The notes under the pieces were generated by a model. The model was not told where the DNA came from. It saw only the letters and a list, made by a program, of their open reading frames with translations, and ran no database searches. This document shows positions 17,163 through 26,998 of a stretch of DNA of 64,000 nucleotides, one piece after another. Within the stretch, counting starts at the first letter, position 1, and every line of letters starts with the position of its first letter. Both the position numbers and the translations under genes were made by a program. Source of the DNA: Corynebacterium pollutisoli (GTDB lineage: Bacteria > Actinomycetota > Actinomycetes > Mycobacteriales > Mycobacteriaceae); the NCBI RefSeq assembly GCF_900177745.1, contig NZ_FXAR01000008.1:88264-152263 (forward strand). The letters are read 5' to 3'.

Positions 17163-18227
17163 ATGAGTTCCGCCCTGCCCGTCCTTCTCGTCGGTGTTCT
17201 GCTCGGCGCCGTTCTCGGCTGGCTCGCCCACGCTTATCGACGTCCCCGTGATCCCTCCCCCACCGTCGACCCGGGAATCGTCCGCCTCGAGGAGGCGGTG
17301 AGCACCATCGGCGGTCAGCTCCGGGAACTGGAGCAGGACCGGGCGGTGAACAACGCCGCCCTGGCCAGTCAGATCCAGGCCATGACGCGTACCTCCACCC
17401 GGCTGACGGACCGCACCGACCAGCTGGTCACCGCCCTGCGGTCCCCGCAGGTCCGCGGTCGCTGGGGGGAGATCCAGCTGGAGCGGGTCGTCGAGCTCGG
17501 CGGCATGGTCCGCCACTGTGACTTCGAATCGCAGGTGACCGCCCGCCTGGGTGGCACGCTGGTGCGCCCCGATCTGGTGGTCAATCTCGCCGGCGGGCGT
17601 CGCATCATCGTCGACGCCAAGGTGCCCTTCGCCTCCTACCTCGACGCCCTCGACTCGCAGGATCCGGAGGAGCACGCCGGATACCTGCGTCGCCACGCAC
17701 ACCTGCTGCGCACGCACGTCACGCAGCTGTCCGCCAAGGAATACATCGACGCCTTCGACCCCACCCCCGAGTTCGTCGTCCTCTTCGTCCCGGCGGACCC
17801 CTTCCTCGACGCGGCGCTGGGCGTCGATCCCGAGCTCCTCGAGTACGCCTTCTCCCGCAACATCGTCATCGCCACGCCCACCACCCTGTTCGCCCTGCTG
17901 CGCACCGTGGCCCTCGGCTGGCGGCAGGAGGACATCTCGGACAAGGCGCGGGACATCCAGCGCCTCGGCCGGGAGCTCTACACCCGCCTGGGCACCATGG
18001 GCGACCACTACAACCGCATCGGCCGCCATCTGGAGAAGACGATCGAGGCCTACAACGCCACGCTCGGCTCCCTCGACTCCCGGGTGATGGTCACGGCGCG
18101 TCGCCTCGCGGACATGGACGTCCCCGCCCGCACCGACCGCCGTCCTACCGACCTCGATCAGGTGACTTCCCGGCCGCGCCACCCCGCCACGCCTATCGAC
18201 GAACGGTTTCGGGAGGACACGGGCTAG
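17163..18227 (+). CDS. rmuC: RmuC-family DNA recombination protein
   Basis: 354 aa: an N-terminal membrane anchor (LPVLLVGVLLGAVLGWLAHAY), a coiled-coil section (45-95), then the RmuC nuclease-like domain with RGRWGEIQLERVVELGGM, IIVDAKVPFASYLDAL (the PD-(D/E)xK core, D-x-K) and LFVPADPFLDAAL. RmuC limits recombination at inverted repeats. Codon 24-27 reads through the dispersed 10-mer at 17232 (AYRR), showing that the motif is not tied to one peptide. Ends two bases after a possible -10 of the next gene. Confidence 0.85.
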   Translation: MSSALPVLLVGVLLGAVLGWLAHAYRRPRDPSPTVDPGIVRLEEAVSTIGGQLRELEQDRAVNNAALASQIQAMTRTSTRLTDRTDQLVTALRSPQVRGRWGEIQLERVVELGGMVRHCDFESQVTARLGGTLVRPDLVVNLAGGRRIIVDAKVPFASYLDALDSQDPEEHAGYLRRHAHLLRTHVTQLSAKEYIDAFDPTPEFVVLFVPADPFLDAALGVDPELLEYAFSRNIVIATPTTLFALLRTVALGWRQEDISDKARDIQRLGRELYTRLGTMGDHYNRIGRHLEKTIEAYNATLGSLDSRVMVTARRLADMDVPARTDRRPTDLDQVTSRPRHPATPIDERFREDTG

Positions 18228-18238
18228 ACTTGGTCCCC

Positions 18239-18949
18239 GTGTCCACCACCAGCCATCGGAGCCCCAGCCGCTCACGTGTCCGCAGCGGCGGACTGCCGAC
18301 CTGGTCCGGCATCGCCATCGTCCTCGCCGCCCTCGTCACCGGCCTGCTGCTGAGCATCAACGCGCAGGCCGTCGGCGTGCCCTACCTGCTGTGTTTCGGT
18401 GTGGCCGCAATCGTCGTGGCAGTGTTCACCGAGGTGCGTGGACTCTTTCTCACGGTGGCGTCCATCCCGTTGCTCTTCGGCATCATGACGGTGCTGTCCG
18501 CGTGGGTGGTCACCCGCTCGCAGGCCTCCGAGGGCACCCCCGCGTTCTCGACGACGACGATCGTCACCGCCCTCTTCCCCCTGGCGCAGTTCTTCCCGGC
18601 CCTGCTGGCGGTCTCCGCCCTGGCCGCCGCCATCGCCCTGTTCCGCGTGTGGATGTCCCGCCGTTCCGGCCGCGCCGCCGAGAAGCAGGCCATCGCCCAC
18701 CGCCGCCGCGCCGCCGAGGCGGACCGTCGTAACCGCGACGCCGCCACCCGCGCCCGCCGCCGCACCAATCAGGTGACCGTGGAGGAGCTGCTGGCCCGCA
18801 ACCGGAACCGCGAGCGTCCGGCGGAACGCCGGACCGAGGCACCGCGGCCGGAGGTGCCGCGCCGCGCGCAGGCACCGCGACGTCGAGAAGCACAAGCACC
18901 CCAGCCGGAGCGCCGTCGGCGGCGTCTCGACGACGACCTCTACAGCTGA
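18239..18949 (+). CDS. DUF6542-type membrane protein
   Basis: 236 aa. Four hydrophobic segments lie between 20 and 135 (GIAIVLAALVTGLLLSINAQA, VPYLLCFGVAAIVVAVFTEV, a third, and FFPALLAVSALAAAIALF). The last 100 residues are strongly basic and repetitive ([38 protein letters not shown]) and would be cytoplasmic, possibly binding nucleic acid or phospholipid. Position and layout match M. tuberculosis Rv1111c. Start: GTG at 18239, with TAGACT (18225-18230) eight bases upstream, which suggests a leaderless transcript starting inside the end of rmuC. Confidence 0.7.
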   Translation: MSTTSHRSPSRSRVRSGGLPTWSGIAIVLAALVTGLLLSINAQAVGVPYLLCFGVAAIVVAVFTEVRGLFLTVASIPLLFGIMTVLSAWVVTRSQASEGTPAFSTTTIVTALFPLAQFFPALLAVSALAAAIALFRVWMSRRSGRAAEKQAIAHRRRAAEADRRNRDAATRARRRTNQVTVEELLARNRNRERPAERRTEAPRPEVPRRAQAPRRREAQAPQPERRRRRLDDDLYS

Positions 18950-18988
18950 CACTCCTCCCATGCCCGGTCGCGCATGACTTCCGGGGGC

Positions 18989-19018
18989 AAGTGGCGTTTA
19001 CTTGATAGGTAGCCACTT
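18989..19018 (+). promoter_or_regulatory. AAGTGGC/GCCACTT dyad upstream of the ykvI-like gene
   Basis: AAGTGGC at 18989-18995 and GCCACTT at 19012-19018 form a perfect 7-base inverted repeat 16 bases apart, with an AT-rich centre (GTTTACTTGATAGGTA). It sits 24-53 bases before the ATG at 19042. It may be an operator or a 5' UTR stem-loop. Confidence 0.4.
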
Positions 19019-19041
19019 TATCTTCAAGAGTGTTTTCTTTC

Positions 19042-20394
19042 ATGTTCAAAAAGACGTTGGCCTTCTCGATGGCCTTCATCGGCCTCATCGTCGGCGCGGG
19101 ATTCGCGTCCGGCCAGGAGGCGCTGCAGTACTTCGTCGCCTTCGGCACGGACGGCATCTGGGGTGCGGTCCTAGCCTCGGTGTTCATGACCATCACCGGC
19201 ATCGCGGTCCTCCAGCTGGGCAGTTACTACCAGGCGACGGAGCACACCGCCGTGCTGGGGCGGATCTCCAGCCGGGTGACGTCGTGGATCCTCGACATCG
19301 CGACCGTCATCACCCTGTTCTGCATCGGCTTCGTCATGTTCGCCGGCGGCGGTGCCAACCTGCAGCAGCAGTTCGGCCTGCCCACGTGGATCGGCGCCAC
19401 GATCATGCTCGTGCTCGTGCTGCTCACGGGCATGCTCGACGTGGACAAGGTCTCCACCGTCATCGGCGCGATCACCCCGTTCGTCATCGTCTTCATCGTC
19501 GGCGCCACCGTGTGGACCCTGGTCACCTCCAACCCCGACTGGACCACCCTCGACCTGGCGTCCAGCGCGGTGGTGACCTCCCTGCCCAACTGGTGGCTCG
19601 CGGCCCTCAACTACGTCGGACTGTCCATCATGACGGCGGTGTCCATGGCCATCGTCATCGGCGGTGCCAACCTGGACACCCGCGCCGCCGGCCTCGGCGG
19701 GCTCATCGGCGGGTTCTTCTTCCTGCTCATGCTCATGCTGCTCGTGGTCGCGCTGTTCGTCTCCGTGAGCACCGTCGGACAGGAGGACATGCCGGTCCTG
19801 GCGCTCATCAACGGCATCCACCCGGTGCTCGGTGTCATCATGACCTTCGTGGTGTTCGGCATGATCTTCAACACCGCCATCGGCATGTTCTACGCCCTGG
19901 GCAAGCGCCTCACCCGCGGTAATCCGGCCCGCTTCCGCCCCGTGTTCATCGTCGCCTGCCTCATCGGCTTCGGCCTCAGCTTCTTCGGCTTCCGCGACCT
20001 CGTCTCCTACGTGTACCCGGTGCTCGGATACATGGGCATCCTCATGCTCGTCGTCATCTCGGTCGCGTGGATCCGCGGCCGCGAGAAGGTGAGCACCGAG
20101 GGCAGGCGCCGCCTGCGCGCCCGCGTGCTGCTGGCCCGCAAGCTCGACCCGCGCAAGCGCTACACCCGCAAGAATCAGCGGGAGCTGCAGCGCCTGGTCA
20201 AGGAGTCCAACGTGCCGGACAAGAAGTTCATCGAGGCGCTCGAGGAGGACATGACCTCCGAGCTGCTGGCCGACGACGAGATCGACTACGACCCCGAGGA
20301 TCCGCCCGTCAACCTCGTCTACGTCGAGCACACCAAGCCCGTCGGGCCGGACGAGCAGCCGGCAGCGGAGGCACCGGAGGCGAGGCCGGAGTAA
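19042..20394 (+). CDS. YkvI-family membrane protein
   Basis: 450 aa with about ten transmembrane helices in a LeuT-like arrangement. The first helix (TLAFSMAFIGLIVGAGFASGQE) has the conserved GAGFASGQE glycine-rich break of YkvI-like transporters. From residue 345 a charged cytoplasmic tail follows (KLDPRKRYTRKNQRELQRLV, then acidic DDEIDYDPEDPP). Substrate unknown. A GTG at 19030 is in frame but the ATG at 19042 is preferred. It faces ispH across a large inverted-repeat region. Confidence 0.75.
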   Translation: MFKKTLAFSMAFIGLIVGAGFASGQEALQYFVAFGTDGIWGAVLASVFMTITGIAVLQLGSYYQATEHTAVLGRISSRVTSWILDIATVITLFCIGFVMFAGGGANLQQQFGLPTWIGATIMLVLVLLTGMLDVDKVSTVIGAITPFVIVFIVGATVWTLVTSNPDWTTLDLASSAVVTSLPNWWLAALNYVGLSIMTAVSMAIVIGGANLDTRAAGLGGLIGGFFFLLMLMLLVVALFVSVSTVGQEDMPVLALINGIHPVLGVIMTFVVFGMIFNTAIGMFYALGKRLTRGNPARFRPVFIVACLIGFGLSFFGFRDLVSYVYPVLGYMGILMLVVISVAWIRGREKVSTEGRRRLRARVLLARKLDPRKRYTRKNQRELQRLVKESNVPDKKFIEALEEDMTSELLADDEIDYDPEDPPVNLVYVEHTKPVGPDEQPAAEAPEARPE

Positions 20395-20406
20395 CCCTGC
20401 CTTCCC

Positions 20407-20523
20407 CTCGGGGCTCGGGGCTCGGTGACATCCCCTCGCGAGGGTTGCTTGCCGACGCCCCCGGGCCCGGTATCACCGCGATCCCGAGGGCACGATCGCG
20501 AGCCCCGAGCCCCGAGCCCCGAG
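20407..20523. repeat. Long GC-rich inverted repeat between convergent ykvI-like and ispH
   Basis: A perfect 19-base inverted repeat (20407-20425 and 20505-20523) made of reiterated CTCGGGG/CCCCGAG encloses about 79 bases that themselves hold CCCTCGCGAGGG and GGGCCC palindromes. The right arm carries three CGAGCCC units, the left two. It separates two convergent genes, so at least one role is likely to be bidirectional termination. Its size and internal repeats also fit a mobile intergenic repeat. Confidence 0.6.
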
Positions 20524-20529
20524 TTCCCC

Positions 20530-21483
20530 CTAGGTACGTGCCGGACGCAGCACCCGGGGCAGGGCGAAGACGATGGTCTCGGCCGCGGTGGTGACCTCCT
20601 CGACGTCGCCGTAGCCGCGCTCGGCGAGGTAGGTCAGGACGTCCTGCACGAGGATCTCCGGGACGGAGGCACCGGAGGAGATGCCGATGGTGTCGACGCC
20701 CTCGAGCCAGGCGTCGTCGATCTGGTGCGCGAAGTCGATGAGGTGGCCGGCGTCGGCACCCGCCTCCAGGGCGACCTCGACGAGGCGCTTGGAGTTCGAG
20801 GAGTTCTGCGAACCGACGACGATCATGAGGTCGCACTTCGGGGCGATGGCCTTGACGGCGACCTGGCGGTTCTGGGTGGCGTAGCAGATGTCGTCGGACG
20901 GGGGATCCTGCAGATCCGGGAAACGGCGCTTGAGCGCGGCGACGATCTCCAGGGTCTCGTCCACCGACAGGGTGGTCTGGGACAGCCAGATGAGCGGCTG
21001 GTCGGCGGGGAAATCAGGGAGCTTGTCGACGCCCTCCACGCCGTCGACGAGATGCGTGTGGCCGGGGGCCTCACCCATGGTGCCCTCTACCTCCTCGTGG
21101 CCCTCGTGGCCGATGAAGAGGATCTGGTAGCCGTCGCGGACGAAGCGCTTGACCTCGTTGTGCACCTTGGTCACCAGCGGGCAGGTGGCGTCGAGGGTCT
21201 GCAGGTTGAGGCGGGAGGCCTCCTCGTGGACGGCCGGGGACACACCGTGGGCGGAGAACACCAGGTGGGCGCCCTCGGGGACCTCGTCGGTCTCATCGAC
21301 GAAGATGGCGCCACGGTCGGCGAGGGAGTCGACGACGTAGCGGTTGTGCACGATCTCCTTGCGCACGTAGACGGGGGCGCCGTACTTTTCCAGGGCCTTC
21401 TCGACGGTCTCGACCGCCCGGTCCACGCCCGCGCAGTAGCCGCGGGGGGCGGCGAGGAGGATCTTCTTAGCTGCTTCGCTCAT
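20530..21483 (-). CDS. ispH: 4-hydroxy-3-methylbut-2-enyl diphosphate reductase
   Basis: 317 aa, last enzyme of the MEP isoprenoid pathway; reduces HMBPP to IPP and DMAPP with a [4Fe-4S] cluster. The three cluster cysteines are visible: APRGYCAGV (C17), [11 protein letters not shown] near 100 and [11 protein letters not shown] near 200. The catalytic [11 protein letters not shown] glutamate and the SSNSKRL substrate loop are present. Start: ATG at 21483 ([15 protein letters not shown]). Divergent from xseA with 84 bases between. The isoprenoids feed the prenyl synthase at 45101 and menaquinone. Confidence 0.95.
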   Translation of the reverse strand: MSEAAKKILLAAPRGYCAGVDRAVETVEKALEKYGAPVYVRKEIVHNRYVVDSLADRGAIFVDETDEVPEGAHLVFSAHGVSPAVHEEASRLNLQTLDATCPLVTKVHNEVKRFVRDGYQILFIGHEGHEEVEGTMGEAPGHTHLVDGVEGVDKLPDFPADQPLIWLSQTTLSVDETLEIVAALKRRFPDLQDPPSDDICYATQNRQVAVKAIAPKCDLMIVVGSQNSSNSKRLVEVALEAGADAGHLIDFAHQIDDAWLEGVDTIGISSGASVPEILVQDVLTYLAERGYGDVEEVTTAAETIVFALPRVLRPART

Positions 21484-21567
21484 GGCCCCCACCCTAACCA
21501 ACGGCGGCGGTTAAGCATAGACTGGGGACTCGTCGCTGTCCGGGGATCGCATTGTCAGGAGTGTCAC

Positions 21568-22809
21568 ATGACGGGTGGGAAGTCCACGTCCGAGGCCCCG
21601 TGGCCGGTACGCCGGCTCAACGCCGAGGTCAAGGGGTGGATCCAGCGCCTGGGGTCGGTATGGGTCGAGGGGCAGCTCACGCAGGTCAACGTCAAACCGA
21701 CGTGGAAGTTGTCCTATCTCACACTGCGGGACACGGAGTCGGAGACCTCGGTGCAGCTCACCGCCTCCACCTCACTCATCCAGGGCCTGGCGTCGCCGCT
21801 GCGCGACGGCGACCGGGTCGTCGTCCACGGCCGCCCCGCATTCTACGAGGGGCGCGGCTCCTTCTCCCTGTGGGTGACGGAGCTGCGCCCGGTGGGCATC
21901 GGCGAGCTGCTGGCGCGCATCGAACGGCTGCGGAACCAGCTGGCGCAGGAGGGTCTGTTTGACCCCGCCCGGAAGAGGCCTTTGCCCTACCTGCCGCGCC
22001 GCGTGGGACTCATCACCGGCCGCGGGTCGGCCGCCGAACGCGACGTACTCTCGGTGGCGAAGGACCGCTGGCCGGCGGTGGACTTCCGCGTCATCAACAC
22101 GCCCGTCCAGGGTGCGACGGCGGTGCCGGAGATCATTACCGCCCTCCGGCAGCTTGACGACGACCCGTCCGTCGACGTCATCATCATCGCCCGCGGCGGC
22201 GGGTCCGTCGAGGATCTGCTCCCCTTCTCCGAGGAGGCGCTGCAGCGCGCCGTGGCGGCGGCGGTGACCCCGGTGGTCTCCGCGATCGGCCACGAGCCGG
22301 ACAACCCGGTGCTCGACAACGTCGCCGACCTGCGGGCCGCCACCCCGACCGACGCCGCCAAGCGGGTGGTCCCCGACGTCGCCGAGGAGCGCGCCCTCCT
22401 CGGGGAGGCGCGGTCCCGGATGGCGGCGGCCCTGCGTGGGTGGGTGCAGCGGGAACGGCAGGGGCTGGCGTCGATACGCTCGCGCCCGGTGCTCGCGGAT
22501 CCGATGACCCCGATCACGCAGCGCCGCGACGAGGTGGCCCGGGCGGTGGCGCTCATCCGCCGCGACGTGCAGTATCTGCTGCAGACCGAGACTGCGCAGG
22601 TGGCCGCACTGCGCGCGCAGGTCTCGGCACTGGGTCCGTCGGCGACCCTGGCCCGCGGCTACTCGGTGGTGCAGGTCGTCCCCCGCGACGGCACCCCGCC
22701 GGAAGTGGTCATGAGCATCAGCCAGGCCCCGCCCGGCAGCCAGCTGCGCATCCGCGTGGCGGACGGATCGATCACCGCGGCCGGCATGGCCGCCACCCAC
22801 GCAGACTAA
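21568..22809 (+). CDS. xseA: Exodeoxyribonuclease VII large subunit
   Basis: 413 aa. An N-terminal OB fold ([21 protein letters not shown]) leads into the catalytic region with [38 protein letters not shown] and [19 protein letters not shown], then a coiled coil and the C-terminal LARGYSVVQ segment. ExoVII degrades single-stranded DNA from both ends in mismatch repair and damage processing. AGGAG precedes the ATG at 21568. xseB follows after 10 bases. Confidence 0.95.
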   Translation: MTGGKSTSEAPWPVRRLNAEVKGWIQRLGSVWVEGQLTQVNVKPTWKLSYLTLRDTESETSVQLTASTSLIQGLASPLRDGDRVVVHGRPAFYEGRGSFSLWVTELRPVGIGELLARIERLRNQLAQEGLFDPARKRPLPYLPRRVGLITGRGSAAERDVLSVAKDRWPAVDFRVINTPVQGATAVPEIITALRQLDDDPSVDVIIIARGGGSVEDLLPFSEEALQRAVAAAVTPVVSAIGHEPDNPVLDNVADLRAATPTDAAKRVVPDVAEERALLGEARSRMAAALRGWVQRERQGLASIRSRPVLADPMTPITQRRDEVARAVALIRRDVQYLLQTETAQVAALRAQVSALGPSATLARGYSVVQVVPRDGTPPEVVMSISQAPPGSQLRIRVADGSITAAGMAATHAD

Positions 22810-22819
22810 GGAGACATTC

Positions 22820-23074
22820 ATGAACGACAACGTGGTCGGCAGCGGTGAGGCGGGTCAGGACGCCTTCCCCGACGTGCACACCCTCAGCTACGAGCAGGCC
22901 CGCAACGAGCTCATCGAGACCGTGAAGATCCTCGAGCTCGGCCAGATGGGTCTCGACGAATCGCTGAAGTACTGGGAGCGGGGCGAGGCCCTGGCCCGGC
23001 GCTGCGAGGAGCATCTCGACGGTGCCGCCCGCCGCGTCGAGGATGCCTTGGGAAAGGCTGAGAACAACTCTTAG
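22820..23074 (+). CDS. xseB: Exodeoxyribonuclease VII small subunit
   Basis: 84 aa. The core [41 protein letters not shown] is the standard ExoVII_S helical hairpin that coats the XseA coiled coil. A 20-residue acidic N-terminal extension is present. AAGGAG precedes the ATG. Cotranscribed with xseA; an 8-base hairpin after the stop may end the unit. Confidence 0.93.
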   Translation: MNDNVVGSGEAGQDAFPDVHTLSYEQARNELIETVKILELGQMGLDESLKYWERGEALARRCEEHLDGAARRVEDALGKAENNS

Positions 23075-23098
23075 GTGTTGCGGGTCACACCGGTTGGT

Positions 23099-23125
23099 GC
23101 GAAACTCCATCGATAATAGTTTCGC
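23099..23125 (+). terminator. Hairpin after xseB, overlapping a possible promoter of the VWA gene
   Basis: GCGAAACT (23099-23106) and AGTTTCGC (23118-23125) pair around 11 bases. The loop and right arm contain ATAATAG, which could be a -10 (TAATAG) for the gene at 23153. So it could be a weak terminator of xseAB, an operator, or both. Confidence 0.4.
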
Positions 23126-23152
23126 TATCCAATCCATAGACGGGAACTCCCC

Positions 23153-25072
23153 ATGCCGACACCGTTCACCCGCCGCCTCACCGGCCTGGTCGGAGCGCTC
23201 GTTCTGGGGTCGGTGTCCGCCCCCGTCGCGCTCGCCCAGGATGCGCCCCGGGCCCCGTCGGCGATGGTGGTCCTCGACTCCTCCGGTTCGATGATCAACA
23301 ACGACGCCGGCGGACAGACCCGTATCGACGCCGCCAAAGACGCCGCCCGCACCTTCATCGACGACGTCGGTGCCTCCGCCGACATCGGTCTGGTCACCTA
23401 CGGCGGCAACACCGGCGAGACCGACGCCGACCGGGAGGCCGGCTGCCGCGACATCACCCTGGTCACCGCCCCGGGTGATGACACCGCCGACGACATGCTT
23501 GACCACATCGACTCCCTCGAACCGCGCGGATTCACCCCCATCGGTGACTCCCTCATCGAGGCCGCCGACGCCCTGCCCTCCCAGGGCGGCACCATCGTCC
23601 TCGTCTCCGACGGCATCGACACCTGCGCCCCACCCCCGGTCTGCGAGGTCGCCGCCGACCTCAAGGCACAGGGCGTCGACCTGGTTATCAACACCGTCGG
23701 ATTCAACGTCGACGCCACCGCCCGCGCAGAACTCCAGTGCATCGCCGATGCCGCCGGCGGCACCTACGCCGACGCCACCGACGCCGACACCCTCGCCGAA
23801 GAACTTAAGAAAGCCACCACCCGCACCTACCGCGCCTACCGGTCGGACGTCGAGCGTCTCGACGGGGCCGCGACCTTCGAGGAGGCCACCCCGGTCCCGC
23901 GGGACACGATGCGCTTCCTCACGAGCCTCCATCCACTGCCGGCCGACGCCAACCCCTACACGCACAACACCCCGACGTACTTCCGCCTGCCCGTCCGGGA
24001 CGGCGAGCACTACGTGGTCTCCGCCCAGTCGGTCCAGGCCCCGAGCGTGAACACGAGCGTGTGGGACAACCTCGTCATCGACGGCCAGTTCGTCCTGCCC
24101 GACGACCCCGACTCCCGATCCCGGTGCACGAGTGATGCCCACCAGAGCAGCTTCGGCGGGGTCAACGGCGTCATCACCGGCACCGTCCACTCGGAGATCA
24201 TCGGCGAGGGCTGCGACGCCGACGAGGTCGTGCTCACCCTCAACCGCCGCGGCGACTGGCGTAAGACGGAACCCGTCGACGTCGAGGTGACGGTCACCCG
24301 CATCGACCCGTTCACGCTTCCCGACGGCCGCGACGCGGTCCCCGCCGACGACGCCTCCCCGGACATTCCGGTGGTCACGGCGTCGACGGACACCCCGGAG
24401 ACGGTCACCCCGGGCGTGTGGTTCGACGACGCCGCCGAACTCACCCCGGGTGAGACCGTCGCCGTCGACATCGTCCCGGGTGAAACCCAGTTCTTCCGGG
24501 TCCCGGCGGAGTACGGCCAGCACACCGCCGGTCACCTGCGGCTGGTGGACGACGCCCAGGACTGGGACGTGTACGCCCACGACCGCGAGATGATCGTCAC
24601 CTCCTACAACGAGGCCCGGGCGGAACTGCCCCTCACGGAGAACCGGCTGGTCCCGGAGCCGGAGGCGACCCTCGATTTCGCCCACACCGACCCCGTCCGC
24701 TTCCAGAACCGCTTCGGCGAGGGGATCCCCGGATTCGACGCCCGGCACCTGTGGCAGGACGGGGACCAGATCGTCGCCGTGCGGTACCGCGACACCTCGC
24801 AGGGTGAGATCGACGCCGCCTCGCAGCTCCCGCCGCTGACCTATCACCTCACGCTCGACGCGGAGGGGAAGCCGCAGGCCGGGCCGACGTTCCGCCCTGC
24901 GGACGCCCCCTCCACGGAGACGGCGACGAGCAACGCGCCGACCACCGGGGCGGAACCGGACACGGCGGCCAGCGAGGACACCGGCACCGGCATGGGCCTG
25001 TGGCTCGGTGTCGGGGCGGTCGCCCTCGTCATCGTCGGCGCGGCCGGGTTCCTCCTCGGCCGCCGGAAGTAG
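23153..25072 (+). CDS. Exported von Willebrand factor A domain protein, membrane-anchored
   Basis: 639 aa. Signal peptide 1-28 ([17 protein letters not shown]). A VWA domain (36-225) carries an intact MIDAS: DSSGSM at 42-47, a Thr in the GFTPIGDSL loop and a later Asp in [10 protein letters not shown]. The rest (230-590) is extracellular beta-rich sequence of no family I recognise. A Thr/Ala-rich linker, one helix ([22 protein letters not shown]) and a GRRK stop-transfer tail end it. Likely a cell-surface adhesion or assembly protein; no sortase motif, so the helix anchors it. Four cysteines between 100 and 200 could form disulfides. Confidence 0.75.
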   Translation: MPTPFTRRLTGLVGALVLGSVSAPVALAQDAPRAPSAMVVLDSSGSMINNDAGGQTRIDAAKDAARTFIDDVGASADIGLVTYGGNTGETDADREAGCRDITLVTAPGDDTADDMLDHIDSLEPRGFTPIGDSLIEAADALPSQGGTIVLVSDGIDTCAPPPVCEVAADLKAQGVDLVINTVGFNVDATARAELQCIADAAGGTYADATDADTLAEELKKATTRTYRAYRSDVERLDGAATFEEATPVPRDTMRFLTSLHPLPADANPYTHNTPTYFRLPVRDGEHYVVSAQSVQAPSVNTSVWDNLVIDGQFVLPDDPDSRSRCTSDAHQSSFGGVNGVITGTVHSEIIGEGCDADEVVLTLNRRGDWRKTEPVDVEVTVTRIDPFTLPDGRDAVPADDASPDIPVVTASTDTPETVTPGVWFDDAAELTPGETVAVDIVPGETQFFRVPAEYGQHTAGHLRLVDDAQDWDVYAHDREMIVTSYNEARAELPLTENRLVPEPEATLDFAHTDPVRFQNRFGEGIPGFDARHLWQDGDQIVAVRYRDTSQGEIDAASQLPPLTYHLTLDAEGKPQAGPTFRPADAPSTETATSNAPTTGAEPDTAASEDTGTGMGLWLGVGAVALVIVGAAGFLLGRRK

Positions 25073-25079
25073 GGCCGGC

Positions 25080-25658
25080 CTACTCCCCTGCCCGGGGCAG
25101 CGGTGCAGTGTTCACGGTGGCGTCGATGAGCGTCTCGAACTCCTCGTCCTTCCCGGCACCGGAGAACAGCAGGCGGGCATCGCCCATGTCGACGACCCAC
25201 AGGTCACGGACATCGTCCTCGTCGGAGTGGTAGATCTGCACCTCGTGGCCGGAGACCTGCACGGTGCGGTCCAGCTCGCGCGGGTGCGGGTCGATGCCGC
25301 GGACGGCGTCGGCAAGCTCCTGGTCGGTCTGGGTGAGCTGGATGAAACCGCGGTCGGCGGTGACCCAGCCGATGATCGGGGCGGGCGTCTGGTTGACCTG
25401 GCCGCGGCGGGCGGAGTTGGTCACCCAGCCGTCCGGATTCTCCGGCATGCGGACCGGGAAGTTCGTGGCGCGGGCCTCCATGCCCATGAAGGTATGGGCG
25501 TCGACCTCGCGGACCGGACCACCCTCCGGGGCGCCGGGTTCATAGGTGCACAGGCCGGTGGCGCCGACGCTCACGACCATGAGCACGACGATGAGGGCCA
25601 GGGACAGGAACATGTCCCGCCCGTCCTGAAAAATCCGGGGCTTCTCCGCTGCAGACAC
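25080..25658 (-). CDS. DUF4245 membrane-anchored exported protein
   Basis: 192 aa. A cytoplasmic N-terminus ([18 protein letters not shown]) precedes one uncleaved helix ([18 protein letters not shown]), and an extracellular domain follows with [22 protein letters not shown] and [11 protein letters not shown], the DUF4245 pattern. It sits beside glpX as Rv1100 does in M. tuberculosis. Function unknown; a cell-envelope role is inferred from topology. Confidence 0.8.
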   Translation of the reverse strand: MSAAEKPRIFQDGRDMFLSLALIVVLMVVSVGATGLCTYEPGAPEGGPVREVDAHTFMGMEARATNFPVRMPENPDGWVTNSARRGQVNQTPAPIIGWVTADRGFIQLTQTDQELADAVRGIDPHPRELDRTVQVSGHEVQIYHSDEDDVRDLWVVDMGDARLLFSGAGKDEEFETLIDATVNTAPLPRAGE

Positions 25659-25868
25659 GCGCCCAAGTATGTCAGAAGCAGGCCCGATGCGGAATTCTCT
25701 GTGCCGGGTGCCTCACACCCCCCTCTTTCGGGTGGGCAAACCAACACGAATAGGCCCGAGTGGTGGAACAATAATTGGGAGGCGGGTGGAGCGTGGATCC
25801 ACGTCATCCCCACCGCCTTGAGAAGCACGCTGTCACACACCCAACCCGCCTGCAGGAGGCCGTTGACC
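25659..25868. other. Intergenic region upstream of glpX
   Basis: 210 bases between divergent DUF4245 and glpX. It holds a short imperfect hairpin (CACCC...GGGTGGG near 25717-25736) and an AT-richer stretch (AACAATAATTGGGAGG near 25769). The ribosome site of glpX (AGGAGG) is at its end. No ORF or RNA gene was recognised; the 5' UTR of glpX could be long. Confidence 0.4.
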
Positions 25869-26882
25869 ATGAATGCACCCCGTACGGAAGCACCCGACCG
25901 TAACCTCGCGATGGAGCTCGTCCGTGTCACTGAGGCAGCGGCACTCGCTTCGGGACGTTGGGTCGGCCGTGGCATGAAGGAGGAGGGCGACGGTGCCGCC
26001 GTCGACGCGATGCGTCAGCTCATCAACTCCGTGAACATGAACGGTGTCGTCGTCATCGGCGAGGGCGAGAAGGATGAGGCCCCGATGCTGTTCAACGGCG
26101 AGAACGTGGGCACCGGCGAGGGCCCGGAGGTCGACATCGCGGTCGACCCGGTCGACGGCACCACCCTCATGGCCGAGGGCCGCCCGAACGCCATCTCCGT
26201 CATCGCCGCCGCTGACCGCCACTCCATGTACGACCCGTCCGCCGTGTTCTACATGGACAAGATCGCCGTGGGCCCGGAGGCCGCCGGCGTCGTCGACATC
26301 GAGGCCCCGGTCGCCCACAACATCAACGCCGTGGCCAAGGCCAAGGGCATCGCCTCCTCCGACGTGACCGTCATCGTGCTGGACCGCCCGCGCCACGTCG
26401 AGCTCATCACCGACATCCGCCGCGCCGGTGCCAAGGTCCGCCTCATCCGCGACGGTGACGTCGCCGGTGCCATCGCCGCCGCGCAGGACACCAACTCCAT
26501 CGACATCGCCATGGGCATCGGCGGCACCCCGGAGGGCATCATCACCGCCTGCGCCCTCAAGTGCATGGGCGGCGAGATCCAGGGCAAGCTGTGGCCGATC
26601 GACGACGCCGAGGCAGGCCGCGCCCGCGACGCCGGCCACGACCTCGACCGTGTCCTGGGCATCAACGACCTGGTCTCCTCCGACAACTGCTTCTTCGCCG
26701 CCACCGGCGTGACCAACGGCGACATGCTGCGCGGCGTCTCCTACCGTGCCAACGGCGCGACGACCCGTTCCCTGGTCATGCGTTCCAAGTCCGGCACCGT
26801 CCGCTTCGTGGAGTCCCGCCACCAGCTGGCCAAGCTGCAGGAGTACTCCGTCGTCGATTACTCCAAGGATCCGTCCGCCTAG
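25869..26882 (+). CDS. glpX: Class II fructose-1,6-bisphosphatase
   Basis: 337 aa, full length for GlpX. It dephosphorylates fructose-1,6-bisphosphate in gluconeogenesis. Seen: [15 protein letters not shown] and the metal and phosphatase motif [13 protein letters not shown] near 95-107, then [16 protein letters not shown] near 220. In corynebacteria and mycobacteria this is the only essential FBPase for growth on acids. AGGAGG lies nine bases before the ATG at 25869. Confidence 0.95.
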   Translation: MNAPRTEAPDRNLAMELVRVTEAAALASGRWVGRGMKEEGDGAAVDAMRQLINSVNMNGVVVIGEGEKDEAPMLFNGENVGTGEGPEVDIAVDPVDGTTLMAEGRPNAISVIAAADRHSMYDPSAVFYMDKIAVGPEAAGVVDIEAPVAHNINAVAKAKGIASSDVTVIVLDRPRHVELITDIRRAGAKVRLIRDGDVAGAIAAAQDTNSIDIAMGIGGTPEGIITACALKCMGGEIQGKLWPIDDAEAGRARDAGHDLDRVLGINDLVSSDNCFFAATGVTNGDMLRGVSYRANGATTRSLVMRSKSGTVRFVESRHQLAKLQEYSVVDYSKDPSA

Positions 26883-26998
26883 CCCGGAGATTTCGGCCAT
26901 ACTGTGAGGGGGCCTTCCCCGGCGCCCTCTCCGCAGTAGTTGTACCCCGCCGGGCCAGTTTCCCACGTCCTAACTACAGATACTTAAGGTGGTTATCC

